Under the pieces are notes generated by a model. That model did no database searches, was not told the origin of the DNA, and saw only the letters and a program-made list of their open reading frames with translations. The position numbers and the translations under genes are program-made. From Ricinus communis (lineage: Eukaryota > Streptophyta > Magnoliopsida > Malpighiales > Euphorbiaceae), in assembly GCF_019578655.1 (NCBI RefSeq), contig NC_063260.1, forward strand, positions 31,148,888 through 31,212,887: a stretch of DNA of 64,000 nt, in the 5' to 3' direction. This document shows positions 1 through 18,946 of this stretch, one piece after another. Each line of letters opens with the position of its first letter. Position 1 is the first letter of the stretch.

Positions 1-710
1 TAGCAACTTCGGCTAAGAAGCCTTGCGCCGCGAGAAAAATAGCAGCAACTTGAAAGATTTGCCAAGGCAACCTGAAGGCAAGTACTGCAGTCATCTGAAG
101 ATAAATCTGTGGTGCACTGAACTAGAGCATACAGTTTCTCTGTACTCGTGAAGGCAGCTTCCCCGGTAGCATACATGTTAACAGAATTATTAAAAGCCGC
201 CTTCTTAATCAGACCACTTACAGTCTGATTCACTAATGATCTAAATTGGTCTGGATTTGAAATGTTCTTTTCGTTATCATAGAATTGATTTCCTGAGACA
301 TCCAAATGACCTAAGAAACTTTGATTCGAGTAGCGCAATTGGCAGACCTCCTCCCACACAATTGCTTCTGCGCTATTTGCACAAGACTGCTTGATATCTT
401 CAGACGCTGTCTGGATGCAGCTGCTGCATTTATCACTTGTTACATAGTTCAGGCACATGTATTGGCTATAGACTTTATCTGTGTTATTTCCAATGGAGGA
501 GTCGAACACTTTTAAGCCAGAAGCATTTGAGGGAAGAGAAAGCAAAAGGTTCTTGAGATTGTTCTGAAATGGAATGTTAGCTGCCTGGTTATTGATATTT
601 GGGCAGAGTAGGTATGGAGGATCAGCATAAGCAAAATCAAGAAAGGAACCAACTAAAAAACACAGCAAAAGAAATTCAAAGATTTTTGCAGCCCTTTGAA
701 ACTGACCCAT
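1..710 (-). CDS. Cysteine-rich receptor-like kinase (CRK) or CRK-type secreted protein, 5' part only
   Basis: An open frame runs from an ATG at 710 to the window edge with no stop, about 236 codons, so only the first exon is seen. A hydrophobic signal peptide (about residues 1-26, ending near DFAYADPPY) is followed by two DUF26 (stress-antifungal/gnk2) domains. Both show the C-x8-C-x2-C signature: CLNYVTSDKCSSC, and CTTDLSSDDCSTC about 100 residues later. The second domain is cut near ARLLSRSC. DUF26 proteins act at the cell surface; CRKs add a transmembrane segment and a Ser/Thr kinase in defence and redox signalling. The kinase exons would lie to the left of the window, so a secreted DUF26-only protein cannot be excluded. 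Two CRKs on the same strand follow, which favours a tandem CRK cluster. Confidence 0.9.
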   Translation of the reverse strand, partial: MGQFQRAAKIFEFLLLCFLVGSFLDFAYADPPYLLCPNINNQAANIPFQNNLKNLLLSLPSNASGLKVFDSSIGNNTDKVYSQYMCLNYVTSDKCSSCIQTASEDIKQSCANSAEAIVWEEVCQLRYSNQSFLGHLDVSGNQFYDNEKNISNPDQFRSLVNQTVSGLIKKAAFNNSVNMYATGEAAFTSTEKLYALVQCTTDLSSDDCSTCLQVALANLSSCCYFSRGARLLSRSC

Positions 711-949
711 TTCTTGATCTTTCTTTTAGTACTTGGCCAATAATGGATATGCAGTATCTGCAATTCTGTAGCAGGAGATTTTTCTCTGCCTTCTTGTAAT
801 TTGCCTTGAGAGTCTATTCAGAGCATTATTTCATGCAATGCAATCCACATCAGTTTTAGTTGATAGGCAATTTCTTGGAAGAATTTGGGCAATATTGAAT
901 TATGAAAACTGAAAAGGACTATTTAGTTTTTACCCAATTCACAAGCCAG

Positions 950-1066
950 TTGACTCCATCTTACTCTTCAATTTGCTTTTGCATAGGTTATAAAGATAGA
1001 CGACGCATCTTGAAATTTCTCAAGAAACAAAAAGAAAATAAAAATAAGAAGACTTGTGATGGTCAA
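950..1066 (-). promoter_or_regulatory. Two W-box motifs upstream of the partial CRK
   Basis: TTGACT is present at 950-955 and the complement of TTGACC at 1061-1066, 240 and 350 bp upstream of the CRK start at 710. TTGAC[C/T] is the WRKY binding core, and CRK genes are commonly WRKY- and pathogen-regulated. The motif is short and function is inferred only. Confidence 0.35.
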
Positions 1067-1635
1067 CAATATTGGACAACTGACTCAATGCAAGTGAAAT
1101 TTGTAACATTATTTTGAGTGGGTGAAATTTCTTGGAGCCTTACCATTTGAAATAAACAATTGCATAACCTGACCTACTGGTTTGGTGTTTTTTCCTGCAA
1201 GTCTAGCATTCAATTGATATTAATCCTATAATTCCCTTCTTTTATTTATAGGTATTAAGATTGTACTGATGATCTGTATTTGGAATTTTCTTAACCTTCT
1301 CGATGCAAATATTTTATGATAATTATTATTTTTAATTCATTAAAGACGAATGCCAAATAATGATGGCCGAAAATTGCTTTAATTCTTCTAAATGACAATA
1401 TTATATAGATGACATAATTATGTTCTATCTAATTTTATCTCGTAAGAGAAATAATTGGCTAATGATTCTGCTGTTTGATAACCTTTAAATCAATTTGGCA
1501 TGTCAATAAATTAAATGACTTAAGATCCAATTTTACTAACTACAACTTATTTGATTGGTTAGTTAATGAGTTTGAAGGATGTACCAATTATGTAACTGAT
1601 TACAAGTAAAACCCCTACATTTTTTTTTTCCTTTC

Positions 1636-1820
1636 TAGCCATAAAATAATATTATGAATTTTACTTATATTTAGCTCATTTTTTAATCCATTTGAGCTCA
1701 TATAAAAACTCTGAAATATTATTTTTTAGCTATAAAAAATAATATTATGAATTGTACTTGTATTTAACTCATTTTTTAACTCATTTGAGTTCATATGAAA
1801 AGTGTAATAATTTAATCTCG
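1636..1820. repeat. Imperfect tandem duplication, unit about 93 bp
   Basis: A unit beginning TAGCCATAAAATAATATTAT at 1636 recurs with changes at 1729 (TAGCTATAAAAAATAATATT). Both copies continue through matching stretches (ATGAATTxTACTT, then ACTCATTTTTTAA, then CATTTGAG). It lies in noncoding DNA. Confidence 0.6.
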
Positions 1821-2506
1821 ATTCTATTTTTAAACTAGTTAAAAATTCAAATCAAAATTTAGAAAATAAATATTTAAATCGGTATATTTATGAACTTTTA
1901 ACTTCATTATAGTAATAAAATTATCTGTAATAATAAAATGAAATATATATATTCTCAAAATAAACCTTATGTATTGATAATAAAATAAAGTGAAACAAAC
2001 TTTTTTTTATCTTTTATATTTAAATATATAAAAATAGTTGTAAGCATTTTAATCTATTAAAATATATATTATTATTTCTTGTAATGGAGTATAATACTTT
2101 TATTTAGTTTTCTTAGAGAATTTTTATGTTAAACTTTTTACTTTTTGTATTTTCTTCACTATTAGTTCAATATTAATAAAATTTATATTTTTTACTTTTG
2201 AGAATTTATATAACAAAATAAATAAAAATATAAAAAGATTTAATATTTTAAATGATATGAGTTGACTCATTTTTTTAATTTGTTCAAACACATTCAAAAT
2301 ATCTCAAACTTGAATTAATTTTAATTACTAATATAAGTTTACCGAACCAACGCTTGCGCTGGATTTTGTTTCACACACAAAAGCCTACTGGATACAATTA
2401 GAAATCCTGTAAGGCTTAAATTTAAGAAGATTTGGCCCCAAAAGCATAAATTTTCATATTATATAATCATGATTTTTGTGAACTCTTCAATAAAGAGGAA
2501 AGGCGA

Positions 2507-5257
<2,751 letters not shown>

Positions 5258-5421
5258 TAGGAGGATCAAATTCGTAAACTCGATAAAAAGTATAAGATTT
5301 CTTCTTTCTTGTCTGGAAATTGTATCAACATCGACAGTAGTCTCACGGCTAAGGCTTGGTGATGAAATTATATTATTATTTGCGGGAACAGAGAGGATTC
5401 TCAAATGAAGTTAATGAACCA

Positions 5422-5528
5422 AGTCAATACAAATTTCTTTTTTCTTTTTGGAAATTTAATCATTGATGGAGACGTAAGTAAAGAATTATCTTCGCGTCTA
5501 GGCAGTCTAGTGGGCCCACTCATTGACT
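5422..5528 (-). promoter_or_regulatory. Two W-box motifs upstream of the complete CRK
   Basis: The complement of TTGACT lies at 5422-5427 and TTGACT at 5523-5528, 165-270 bp upstream of the start codon at 5257. They could bind WRKY factors; this is inferred from the motif alone. Confidence 0.35.
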
Positions 5529-8500
5529 AGCACTTACAAAGTCATATATTACGAGACCAAGTCCACCCCGGTGGGCGCACTTTTTAAATAGAGGAATTTA
5601 CACTATATCCCTCATTTTTAGAAATAATTATAAAAAATACTCTTTTATTTAATTCTATTACATTTTACCCTTTCTTTTTTGCAAGATGACACCTTACTCT
5701 CCGTAGACTAATCCATTCCATAAAAGCTCACATTCACATTCTCTTCTCCCAATATGCTTCCCATCTTTCTAATCATTTTGAGCTGCTCAACTTGTCCCTT
5801 AATGAAATATTTTTCTATAAAAAGACTTAAATAAATTTTAAGATATTTTTATTTTATTTATAATTTAAAAGTTATTTATTATTTTTTCTTTATAAATAAA
5901 AATAAGAATGTGAATTTATTTTTAGGAGAATTTCTAATCACTATTGTTAAACAATATTTATAATATTAGAACTTGAATGATTTATAAATTGAAAAGTTAA
6001 GTGAAGGAATACAAATTAGAGCATGTTAATAAAATTCAATTTCAATCTAATTAATACCAAAATGATTACAATTAGATATTTAATAGATTGGACTTTAGTA
6101 TTTATAAATTAGTTTTATCTTTTATCCTTTAGTAATATAAGTGTTTCACACTACGCATTAAATATAGATTTAATTTTACTATTCAATTGTCACTTATATT
6201 GTCATCTTCTATCTAAAATATAAAATTAATTTAAAACATTAATATAGTATCGTATCAAATTATTGAAACTAAATCGTCATTTAAAGAAAAAAAATTGAAA
6301 AATTAAAAAACTATACATTCATCTTGATAAAAAATTAAAAAATTAACAAATTGGATCAATGCATAATTCACTAACAGAATTTGACTTAATTCTATCCATC
6401 TTATTGGCCGTTAAGCCTCGTAGCTATACTTTTTATTCTTTTATTCACTCTATAGATAGGGGACACAGATTTTTGTTTGAGGAAAAAAACACCGACTGTT
6501 GGCGGGCTGTGCCCATTCTCCTTCTTATTCTGCCGACTTAATTTCATATTAGTTTAATATAGTTACTACTTTAAATTTAGCAAATAAATTTAAATAAGTT
6601 AATTACATAAATTATTATCATAATTTAATAATAACCATATGTAAAATAATCTTTTAATAACACAAAATTATATATTTTTATTAATGTTGCTAAATTTTAT
6701 ATTTTTTTTTAATTTATTAGAAATGGAAAGTTAGCACAATTGAAATTAATGTTATTGTTAAATTATTCAACCTTGAATTTATTATTTATTTATTTTAATA
6801 ATAAACTTTTATAAATATAATAAGTTGAAAAATATAACATATTATATAATTACTTTAGTTATTAAAAAATTACATAATTTAATAACTTCTTTTAATGTTT
6901 GATTGATGTTAATGATGGTATAATAAAATTAAAATACAAGTCAACCTGCTCTTTCTTGACGACCTGCTAGGAAATTCTTGCCTTATATCATAATTTAATA
7001 ACTACAAGACACGTATTGTTATAGTATTCTTCTTACTATTAATATACTTAATGATTAAAAAATATTAAATATTAGATATACTAATTTATTGAATTCATAA
7101 AGATGAGAATTTATAAATGGTATAAAGTTAATGTACTCGAAGTTCATAAATTCAAAATTAATAAATTGTTATGTAAAATTATATTTTATAAGAATATAAA
7201 CTAAATATTTAACTTTCAATCTAACAAGTGACTTCTATATAAAAATTATATTTTAAAATAATTTTATATTAATCTAATTTTAATAAAAAATATAATTTTT
7301 TTATTATTAAAATTTATATTAATTATTTAATTTAATTATATAAATATAAAGTTATACAATTGAAAATAATACATTTGCTAAAGTTATAGAATCTAATAAA
7401 TGAATTTATTGATTTTTTATTTTTGATAATATTTAGTTGATGCGTGACCGATTTCATGATTACATAGTTGATGTATGGTTAATGTTTGGTTAATTTTGAA
7501 AAAGTAAATAAAAATTTAAATTATTTTTTTATATTTAATTTAATTTCTTTGTGTTACTAAAAATATTTTTTTGTAATGAACCTATAACCGAGATAAGAAG
7601 GAAATTTTTATCTAATCCATCTTTGTTTATATTTTAATTTTATTATTGACTTTTAATGTTTTGTTGATTTTCATATCTACGAAAAAATTTCTTTAAATTT
7701 TTTTCTTGAACCGTTATTCCTTTTTTTTTTTTAGATTTCAACTTTTTTTTCTTTTTCTCTCCAATTTCTGTCAATTTAACTTTTTTATATAAAAGGAAAA
7801 ATTATTGTCTTATTTTTTTAAAAAAATTGTTGGATTTCTCTCTCTCTCTCTCTCTCTATAAAAGTTTAACTTTATTTAAATTTTATATAAAATAAATTAT
7901 TTTAGTTTGAAGTCTCTTAATTTATAAGTAAAATTATTTTAATTGATGTTTCGTTAATTTTTAGATATATGAAGATTTATTTTTAATTTTTTTACTTTAA
8001 TTGTTATTTACTTATTGAATAAGTCCTAAAATATTAGATCTTTTATTGAAAATTTATATTCCATAATTGGAAAATATTAGAAATTGAGTTTAGATTTCAC
8101 ATTAACAATTTTCATCATTCTCTAAAAAAATAATAATAATTTCCATCTTGAAGTTGAACGAGAAAAATCAATAAATACAAATGAAGTGAAAGTACTTGCA
8201 TGGAGTGGAGATAATTACTTTCTATTTTAATTAAGAACATTAGAAAAAAGATGTAAGTTGTAGACAAAAGTAATATCTGAATAATTAAGTAAATATCTTT
8301 CTTTATAAAAAATTTAAAATATCTAAAACAAAAGAAACATATGTATGGTATAAGAAAATAAAAGTAGTATATGAATAAAAAGAATAAAAAATTATAAAAT
8401 AAAAAGAAAATATATGCATAATGTTAAAACAGAAAAACAAAATTTGCACCTTATACTAATATTCATTGCTTTTATCTTTTTAAAATTTTCTTTATAATTG

Positions 8501-11083
8501 AAATATCTATAGTATTATCATATTTTTATAAAAAAGAATTAGTTTGACAAAAGATTTTTGTGAGCATATGTATTTTGAGGTATAAATGTTATTGATATTG
8601 CAAAATTCTTAAATATATAATTTTATAAAAAATTTAAAATTAAGTTACATTCGATAAATTAAACAAAGTAAAATGTTTAGAAGATCTGGCAAAATTACGA
8701 ACAAATTGACATTTATCGTCATATTAGCTCAATAAATATTCAACACAAACTACAAATAATTTAACTACATAATATAAAGTGAACGAGACATGTTTTAGAT
8801 TTTAACTTAAAAATGATAAATTTTTTAAGAGTGTCATAATCGTGACGTAAGATTTTAAATTTATAATAATATTTTTAGAAAGTGATCCATATTCATTAAC
8901 TAGTTGATGTGAAATATATATTTTTAAAAAACTAAAAAAAATTAGACTCATATAAAATTAAATTATTAAATAAAAATAAATAATAATTTGTAAATTTAAA
9001 AAGTTTACTAATTATATCCCTTTTTCATGATTTTATTATATTAGATGTAAAGGGCACAAATAAGATGGTTCACATCGTAAATTGATGTTGAAAAAAGAGG
9101 CCTATTTTTGCAACAACTTTTAATGTAAAAGGGGATTTTTGTAAGGTTTTCTTTTGTGAGGTAAAAATGTAATAGTGGTTGTAAAAATGGATATTTGTGT
9201 AAAGACCCTTTCAAATATATGATCTATCCTGTCCCTTTCATTATTGCTGTGACTTCAGCTTTTGTTTTATATATTTTTTATATTTTTAGAATTTTGTCAA
9301 AAAAATTGAAAATATATAAGAAAATCTAAAAGTTTATTTATTTTAACTTGTATTATAAATTATTTTTTGATATTATCTATAAAATACTAAATAAATATTA
9401 TTTTAACTTATATTACTGTAAAATTAACTAAATAAGATAGATTTGTTATTTTTATGTTTGATATTTATGAATTAAATAACATTACATGTTTTGTTTTGAT
9501 GACATAAAGAAGCATGTTAAAAAATATATTATAATATATAAAAAATATGGTAAATACAATTTAAAGTATATAAAGATATAATTAGAAAAAAAACTAAAAA
9601 AAATATTTAACTGTCACAAAAATAAACTAAAAAATATCAATAAAATATTTTAAAAAAATACTATAATGCAGTTTCATAAAATACGTACAAATAAAAACTT
9701 TTTGAAAAAAATTTAAGAAAAGAAAATTTGGCTCTAAAATATTTTGCCTCCAATTTTCCTTACTTTTGCCAAAAATCTAATAATGTAAAAAAGAATATCA
9801 TTAACATTTGAATTTAAATATCAAATTATAGATTTTAAATATATTTAACACCAAGTTAAGATATGATATTATTCTTTTTCTATTTTTATTTAATATAAAA
9901 TATGATGTTCAATTTTTTATTTTACATATTTAATATATTTTAACAATATATATATAAAATTAAAAAAGAAATAAAAGTGTTTTAGGATAAATTATATATA
10001 TATATAAACCAGTGCTTACCGATAAAAAGAGTGAGCCATTAATCCAATCATTTTAACGGGTCAAAATCGGGTCAGAGTTTAATAATTTTCAAATTTTATC
10101 TATATCATAACATTGGTTTACTTGATGAAATGGCTAAATAAATAAACATGTCTCATTATTTGAGATCCACCACTTATCTCTTTTAAGAAATAGTGGTATT
10201 TCATATGACATTTGAAATACAATGATAATATCCAAAAGCCGATAGATGATATAGTAAAACTATCTTCTAGTTTAACAAATTTTTTGAGTTCGAACATTAA
10301 ATATGCAGCTGTGTTAAAATATTTGAAGGAGTACTTTGTTATCTGTAAGAATCTTATCCAATACACTTAAGATTAATTTTAAATATACATATATCAAAAA
10401 AATTATAATGAAAATTGAATTTAAAAAAAAAAATTAAGACATATTAATAATTAAAATAAATTAAATTTTTAATTAAAAATTTATATTTTAATATTTAATT
10501 TTATTGTTATAAAAAATACTCTATTTATAAAAAAACTGAATTTTATAAAAATTATTTGAAAGAAAATAATTAATTTTGAAAAAACCATATACCAGAATCG
10601 AGCCTCATTATATAGATCAATTTCATCTCATTCTGTATGCTCTAATTTGTCATTTTATTGGAAATTCAAATATTTTATCATTGTTTATTTAGGGTCTGTT
10701 TGATCAATGCTCAATGCAGATAGTAGTTGATCGCTAATAATTGATAACTGGTAATTAATAAATTAGACCATTTAATAAAAATTATTAATAATTATTGTTA
10801 ATATATTTAGTACCATTAAAAATATAATATTTATAAATATAACTTATTTTATTATACTATTTTTAATAATATAATTAATAAAGATATCTTATAATAATTA
10901 AAGATACAATAATTTTCCTTAGCTCATATATTTTTTATTAAAAATATTTTAATAAAAGTTAAAATTAAAACTTCACTAACAAATTATAATTATTAAACTA
11001 TTAAATATAATTTTAAAATAATAATTATTTATCATAAATTATAAAAATGGGATAAAACCCATCTGGAGAATGACATGCTGTTT
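5529..11083. other. 5.5 kb AT-rich intergenic region without recognisable genes
   Basis: Very AT-rich DNA with many homopolymer runs and a (TC)n tract at 7837-7857. The few short open frames (6359-6541, 10118-10366) lack domains and have no supporting splice sites. A sequence near 10690 (agggtctgtttgatcaatg) resembles the end of a hAT-type transposon, but no matching second end was found. Confidence 0.7.
7837..7857. repeat. (TC)n microsatellite
   Basis: About ten uninterrupted TC units followed by ATAAAAG, in the intergenic AT-rich region. Confidence 0.9.
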
Positions 11084-11095
11084 AGCCCAAGCCCA
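11084..11095 (+). promoter_or_regulatory. Double site II element (TGGGCY, TCP-type) upstream of LPXD
   Basis: AGCCCAAGCCCA, read on the other strand as TGGGCTTGGGCT, gives two adjacent TGGGCY cores about 70 bp upstream of the LPXD ATG. Site II elements are bound by TCP factors and are common in promoters of nuclear genes for mitochondrial proteins, which fits the predicted location of LPXD. The functional role is inferred. Confidence 0.5.
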
Positions 11096-11161
11096 AAATA
11101 AACATTTACTTTTGACCCGTCAAATCCCCCCCTGTTCTTGGTCACTGGCACTCCTGATCAA

Positions 11162-13487
11162 ATGGCAATTTCTATTCGCAGATCATCTTATATCAGACAT
11201 GTTCCCGCTTTATGTATGCTGCGTTACGCTATCCGTAACTTCTGTAGATTGCCTTCGTTTAATCAAATTCAAAACTTTTCGAACAGTTGTATGTTATAGA
11301 GATCCTCTATCCTAATGCACATGACCTGTTCGGTAAAATGCATCTGAGACTGTTATACACTAACTGGGACTTTCTTTGCGTTCTTTTCTTTCAAGATTAG
11401 TAGATGGCACCGCAACAAATTGCCTAGAGTTTTCTAAATGGCAAAATGGAGGTGGAGTTATCCACAAATCAGTTCATATCGACCCAACGGCGCTCGTCGA
11501 AATTGGTGCAGTAGTTCATTCTAAAGCTGCTTTGGGTGCTAATGTTTATGTTGGATCAGGAGCCGTTATAGGACCTGATGTTACTGTTGGTCAATCTGCA
11601 AAGATAGGGTCTAGTATCTTCTTTATGCGAATCAAAAGGAAAAAGAAAAGCTTTGCCATAGCATTGTTTAGTTTAACGATTTATGTTTGAGTTCTAAATA
11701 GGAAAGTTAATCCGGTGCAGGTATAATGTTTCACTTCGTAATTGTACTATAGGTGATTCATGTGTAATCCACAATGGAGTTTCCATTGGTCAAGATGGTA
11801 AGCTTTGGATCATTTTGAAGTACGTAAATTCTTATTGTTTAATCAATTAACAAAAACAAGCAAGAACTTGTTGGGATATTTTGACAAGCTGTGGTAGTTT
11901 GTAATTTCTGTTTGTTTTTCACGTCTTACTGCCTCTTTTTCCACGTAATTCCTGAAAGTAAGGTTTTATTAGAGCTACTATTTGACTTGTTTTTTTTTAA
12001 TATCTTATTATATTTTCTACTCATCCCTTGGTCAAGTGAACTACTCTTATTTTCCCCTTAAAAATGACTCTTGCGCTTTTTCTCCACAGGATTCGGGTTT
12101 TTTGTAGACGAGCAGGGAAGCATGGTGAAGAAGCCTCAAGTCCGTTTTCTTATTTTTAAAGCACACTCGATTAATTTATTTGTCTGCTTCTCTCTCTCAG
12201 AGTCTGTCACGCATGTGCACCCATGGTCACACAAACACAACCATTTAGATTAGATGATTGATTTAGGCTTATGATGCACTGAGATATGAAGTTGTCTTTT
12301 GGAATTTGGCTAAATGATCTTACATTGTACTTTATCCAGTTACTAAGTGCTAGGATAGGGAACCACGTAGAGATTGGGGCAAACACATGCATTGACAGAG
12401 GAAGGTGAGGTGTACTTGGCTTTAGATATCTCCAACTTATCACTCATATGTGTTTGCTAATCAACGAACCACGTCTGCACTTGGACATGGTTCAATGTGG
12501 AGCACTAAGTATGTGATCTATTTGATTATGTAGTTGGCGAGACACAGTAATTGGTGATCATTCCAAGATAGACAATTTAGTTCAAGTGAGTTGCAGTTTT
12601 CACTTCCTCTGTGTTATTATCTTGATGGTGATTTTTTTGTTGTGATATGACTGCCCTTCTGCTTGGCTTTTCAGATTGGTCATAATGTAGTTATTGGGAA
12701 GACTTGCATGCTTTGTGGACAAGTTGGGATTGCAGGTTCTGTGACGTGAGTCGCTTCTCCTTTAGATGGAATATTTATTTGTTTTAAATAAATTCTGTTG
12801 ATTTTTTGATTTTGTAAATGCTCAAGCTAATGTTAATGTACTTTTTTATTGTTCTTTTCTTGTTTAGAATAGGAGACTACGTTACTTTAGGGGGAAGGGT
12901 TGCAGTTCGTGATCATGTCTCTATTGCTTCAAGGGTACGTAATCAGTTACTTGATTCTAAGCAAGTAAGCTAGTGAACAATAGTTAGTCAATTGATCAAA
13001 TTTATGTCCAAGGTGTTGATGTACCTTTATTTTCTATTTTGATTTTATGTTTATCTGCATCAACTAAATACATGGCCTTCGGTTCTATCATTCTTTGTTT
13101 AGAGCAAACATGTCCGTAAGCCTTCTCTCAACTACTATAGATGTTATGGTATTAATAATTAGTTATTTAATTTATTTGGTAATGCAGGTCCGGCTGGCAG
13201 CTAATAGTTGCGTCACCAAGGACATAAGAGAGCCTGGGGACTATGGTGGATTCCCTGCTGTAAGATTCATCATTTTGTTCTTTCTTTCATCTGATATAGT
13301 AACATGGGTTGATGAGAAATATGATTGTAACAGTCAAAGTTTTTGGTCTCTGTTCACACTCTTAAGTGTATCAGATATGAAATTCATATGTGATTCATTC
13401 AGTTTGATTGCTTAGCAGGTTCCGATTCGTGAATGGCGAAGACAAGTGGCTTACTGCTGCTGGATATCAAAGAAGAAAGCGTTATAG
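11162..13487 (+). CDS. LPXD: LPXD, UDP-3-O-acylglucosamine N-acyltransferase, mitochondrial, 10 exons
   Basis: Exons: 11162-11288, 11401-11608, 11721-11797, 12090-12139, 12340-12404, 12534-12585, 12675-12745, 12868-12934, 13188-13259, 13419-13487; 858 nt, 285 aa, all phases consistent. The first exon codes an Arg/Ser-rich presequence without acidic residues ([16 protein letters not shown]), typical of mitochondrial import. Exon 1 joins exon 2 via GTATGT to ATTAG. The rest is a left-handed beta-helix of hexapeptide repeats ([33 protein letters not shown]). It includes DGFGF (137-141), [10 protein letters not shown] and the IGHN motif with the likely catalytic His196, ending with a GDYGGFPA segment. 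LpxD transfers an acyl chain to UDP-3-O-acyl-glucosamine in lipid A-type synthesis; plants keep this pathway in mitochondria with an unclear product. It matches Arabidopsis LPXD1/LPXD2. Confidence 0.95.
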
Positions 13488-14555
13488 AGTTGTTAGAAGC
13501 TGAATGCAATAGGTAACTGAATCCTGTAGTCATTCCAAGTCACCAATTTAAAATGCAAGTGTGGCAAATTTTTTTCTTTTTTAAAAAACCCGTAGCAGCC
13601 TGTTAGAGATTCTTCTCTTTAATTTACAAGTGGAAAAACGCATTTGTTTCGTAATCTGTGGCAGGAACAGTATTCTGTCTCACGTAATTCCATTGATGCT
13701 CGCCAAAGTATGTTAGCTTTGAAAAATTTTGTCTGACATTTAATTTAGAGATATTTATTATGGTAATAATCTAATTTTTAGAATCCAAATGATTACTCCT
13801 CTTCCTTGCAAAATTGTAGTTCGATCTTATTTTAACATCACATATATACACAAACAGATAAGCCTCCACTTAAGATAATTGGAAACATTTTAATATATAA
13901 GAATATTGAAAAGAAGTCTTGATTACGGGTCAATGTTTCCGACGTATATAATTATAAAATTGAGCATCATATTATTATATTATACCCATAAAGTAGACGC
14001 AAGGATGCCACTGAAGTGTGAATGCCCAATCTAATGTGGAATTTTCAGGTATCTATCTGTAAAGATGATGATTAAATAAATTAAGCTTTGATTTTTCCGG
14101 CATTATTCAGACTTTGCCAAGTAAACTTTCGAATATATAATTCTCAATTCAACGTAGCGGATAAAAGTTAAAGATCCGACTACAAAACTATATAATGTAT
14201 GCAGCAACAAAGAGATGGCCTCAGGATTTAGTTCACTTACCATGTGAAAAACAAGTCAAGCACGGTTTGATCTGGTGAAAAGAAAAAAGAAATGAAGGAA
14301 AAGAAAGAAGAAATACTTGGTGATACTTGTAAAACAAGAATGTAGACTTGATGTGCACCTTTTTCACAAAATTGTGTTTCCTACTTGGAGTTATCGTAGG
14401 CAGACTCTGGCAGCAAGAAATGCTAAGAGTTGTATAATTTAGTTACGTCAACTAGAATTCATTCACGCCACATTAGGCAGAGGACATGTTTTGTTACAAA
14501 CCATTATCCAGTACATGATTCTATTCAGCTGAAGACAGTGATGACTTACTTAATA
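13488..14555. other. Convergent 3' spacer between LPXD and the third CRK
   Basis: Contains the 3' untranslated regions of the plus-strand LPXD gene and the minus-strand CRK. No open frame or domain of interest is visible. Confidence 0.7.
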
Positions 14556-17133
<2,578 letters not shown>

Positions 17134-18946
17134 TTGATATGAAACATACTTGCTAAAATTTTTTATGTTATAAATAGCTGGAGTAAAGCAATGATTAAAT
17201 TTATTTGGTTAGAATAAGACTGATTGTGCAACTGATATTTCAGGGGAAAATGCAATGGGAAGCCGCAAATTTTGAAGTAGAAGAGGAAGATTCAAAGTTC
17301 TCAGGTTTTGCCTGTGTGTACCCTGAGATTAATAACCACTATCAGGTAAATATTATTATTTTTTTCTATAAAACGAGAAAAGGAAAATGAATTGTGAATT
17401 CGAAATTCCTGACGTCCTATACTACAAGGAAGCAGACACTTAAATGTGAGCTACTAGCCCAATGGCAATGGGAGCTATATAAAGGGAAACATTCTCTGTT
17501 GCACATATGCTACATTCTTATGTAATTTTCTTTTAGTTTCATCTCATTCCTTGCTTTTTGGTTGTTATTATGGCAAAATTATATCTTCCACCCCAAAGGC
17601 GGCTCTTAATTGTCGCATTTTCAGGAATCAACACGGTGCATGCTGTACATGAGAAGACAACATAATTGTGGATAATGTGTCCCATTGTGGAATAAGTTCG
17701 GATGGAAAAGAAGCGACCAATTTTGAGTCCACAAAAGCACGATTAGATAAGATAGTACTGTATTTATTTCCTTTAACTATCTGAAGCGAATATTAAACTT
17801 TATTGAATTTACTTTTCAAGAAAACAAAAAGGTTAAGAACCGAGAAGCTGGAGAAGTAAAAAAATGAAAACATAATTTGAAGTTAAATAGTTTGGAGATC
17901 ATATATAGAGAAAGGAAAATTGCAGCACTGGGTATATATATGTGTTATTCCTGGCATGGATAAGCTTTCTTAATTAGAAAGTTATTAGAAATAAAATGCA
18001 GGTTTGACTGTAAGGCCATGAGCTTAAAGGAAAGGAGAAAAAGGATTATTATATGGTGGCGCAGTGGGAATTGGGAAAAGAAAAGAAAAGCCAGTACTTC
18101 CATCAAGTAAATAAATCCCTTTACACCTTATCCTAATTGTAATCATATGTTAGATTCCTGAGTTACATACAATGGACCTCTCGAAAGAAAGATAAAGAAA
18201 AGCTCTCTCTTTTTCTTTTAATTGCTTTTCCAGAAATGATCATTTGATAATTGTATTATGATGAGGAAAATCAAAATATATACATTCAAGAAGTAATTAC
18301 TAAAAAAAATATACCTAATATTTATGATAAAAGTCTGATGCTTATAGTTACAGAAAATTACAGCAGAAAAGCTACAAGTTTTGATGAAATGTTATGCACA
18401 GAAATCATTATGAGTTTTTTTTTCTTTCCTTTTTCAATTTTGTTGACTTCTTTTAAATTTTGTTCCTCTTTTGAATAAAAACATTTGATGCGAATATGGA
18501 CAAAAGAAAACGTGAATCATGTCTTATCTTTAAGGGGAGAAAAGAAATCAAATTGGCGGTGGACTGCTTTGTAAAAAGTCCAGAATTTCTTTACTAAACA
18601 AGACTCCAAATCTGTAATTGGGATTACACCTACCAACTTTTACTATGTCTTATGGTCGTCTCTATCAAATCCATGAACAACCAATAATTAGTCCTTTCAA
18701 ATCATGCAATTTTTCTTTCTTTTTTTTTTTTTCTTTCAAATTTTAACAGTTATAATGTCGTAAGTTTGAAGTCTCTTCCAATTAATTTATAATTGAAAAA
18801 CTATCTAAACTCAATTTATGGTATCCTTTGTTATACATCAAACAATATAGCAACATCCAAAATTTTAAAAAAAAAAAAAAAAAAACTAAACAATATAATC
18901 CAAAATGACGTAGAAACAGAACACAGGATAAATTATATACAATTTC
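17134..18946. other. Intergenic spacer upstream of the third CRK
   Basis: The small frames at 17205-17390 and 18251-18478 have no domains or coding signal. Poly-A/T tracts lie near 18720 and 18870. No gene is recognised. Confidence 0.65.

Larger units (their letters stand above)
711..2506. other. Intergenic AT-rich spacer between two CRK genes
   Basis: Promoter side of the partial CRK and 3' side of the complete CRK. It becomes extremely AT-rich after about 1200 and holds an imperfect tandem duplication near 1636-1820. Small open frames at 599-1117 have no recognisable domain and partly overlap the CRK coding exon. No other gene is visible. Confidence 0.7.

Noticed and set aside
321..515. 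Plus-strand frame opposite the partial CRK
   Set aside because: Antisense shadow of a DUF26 coding exon, with no domain.
10680..11060. Possible hAT transposon end (agggtctgtttgatc)
   Set aside because: No matching inverted end or target duplication was found before LPXD.
11376..11690. 104-codon frame as the start of LPXD
   Set aside because: It opens with TTG, a stop lies five codons upstream, and its tail reads into the intron. The spliced ATG exon at 11162 fits better.
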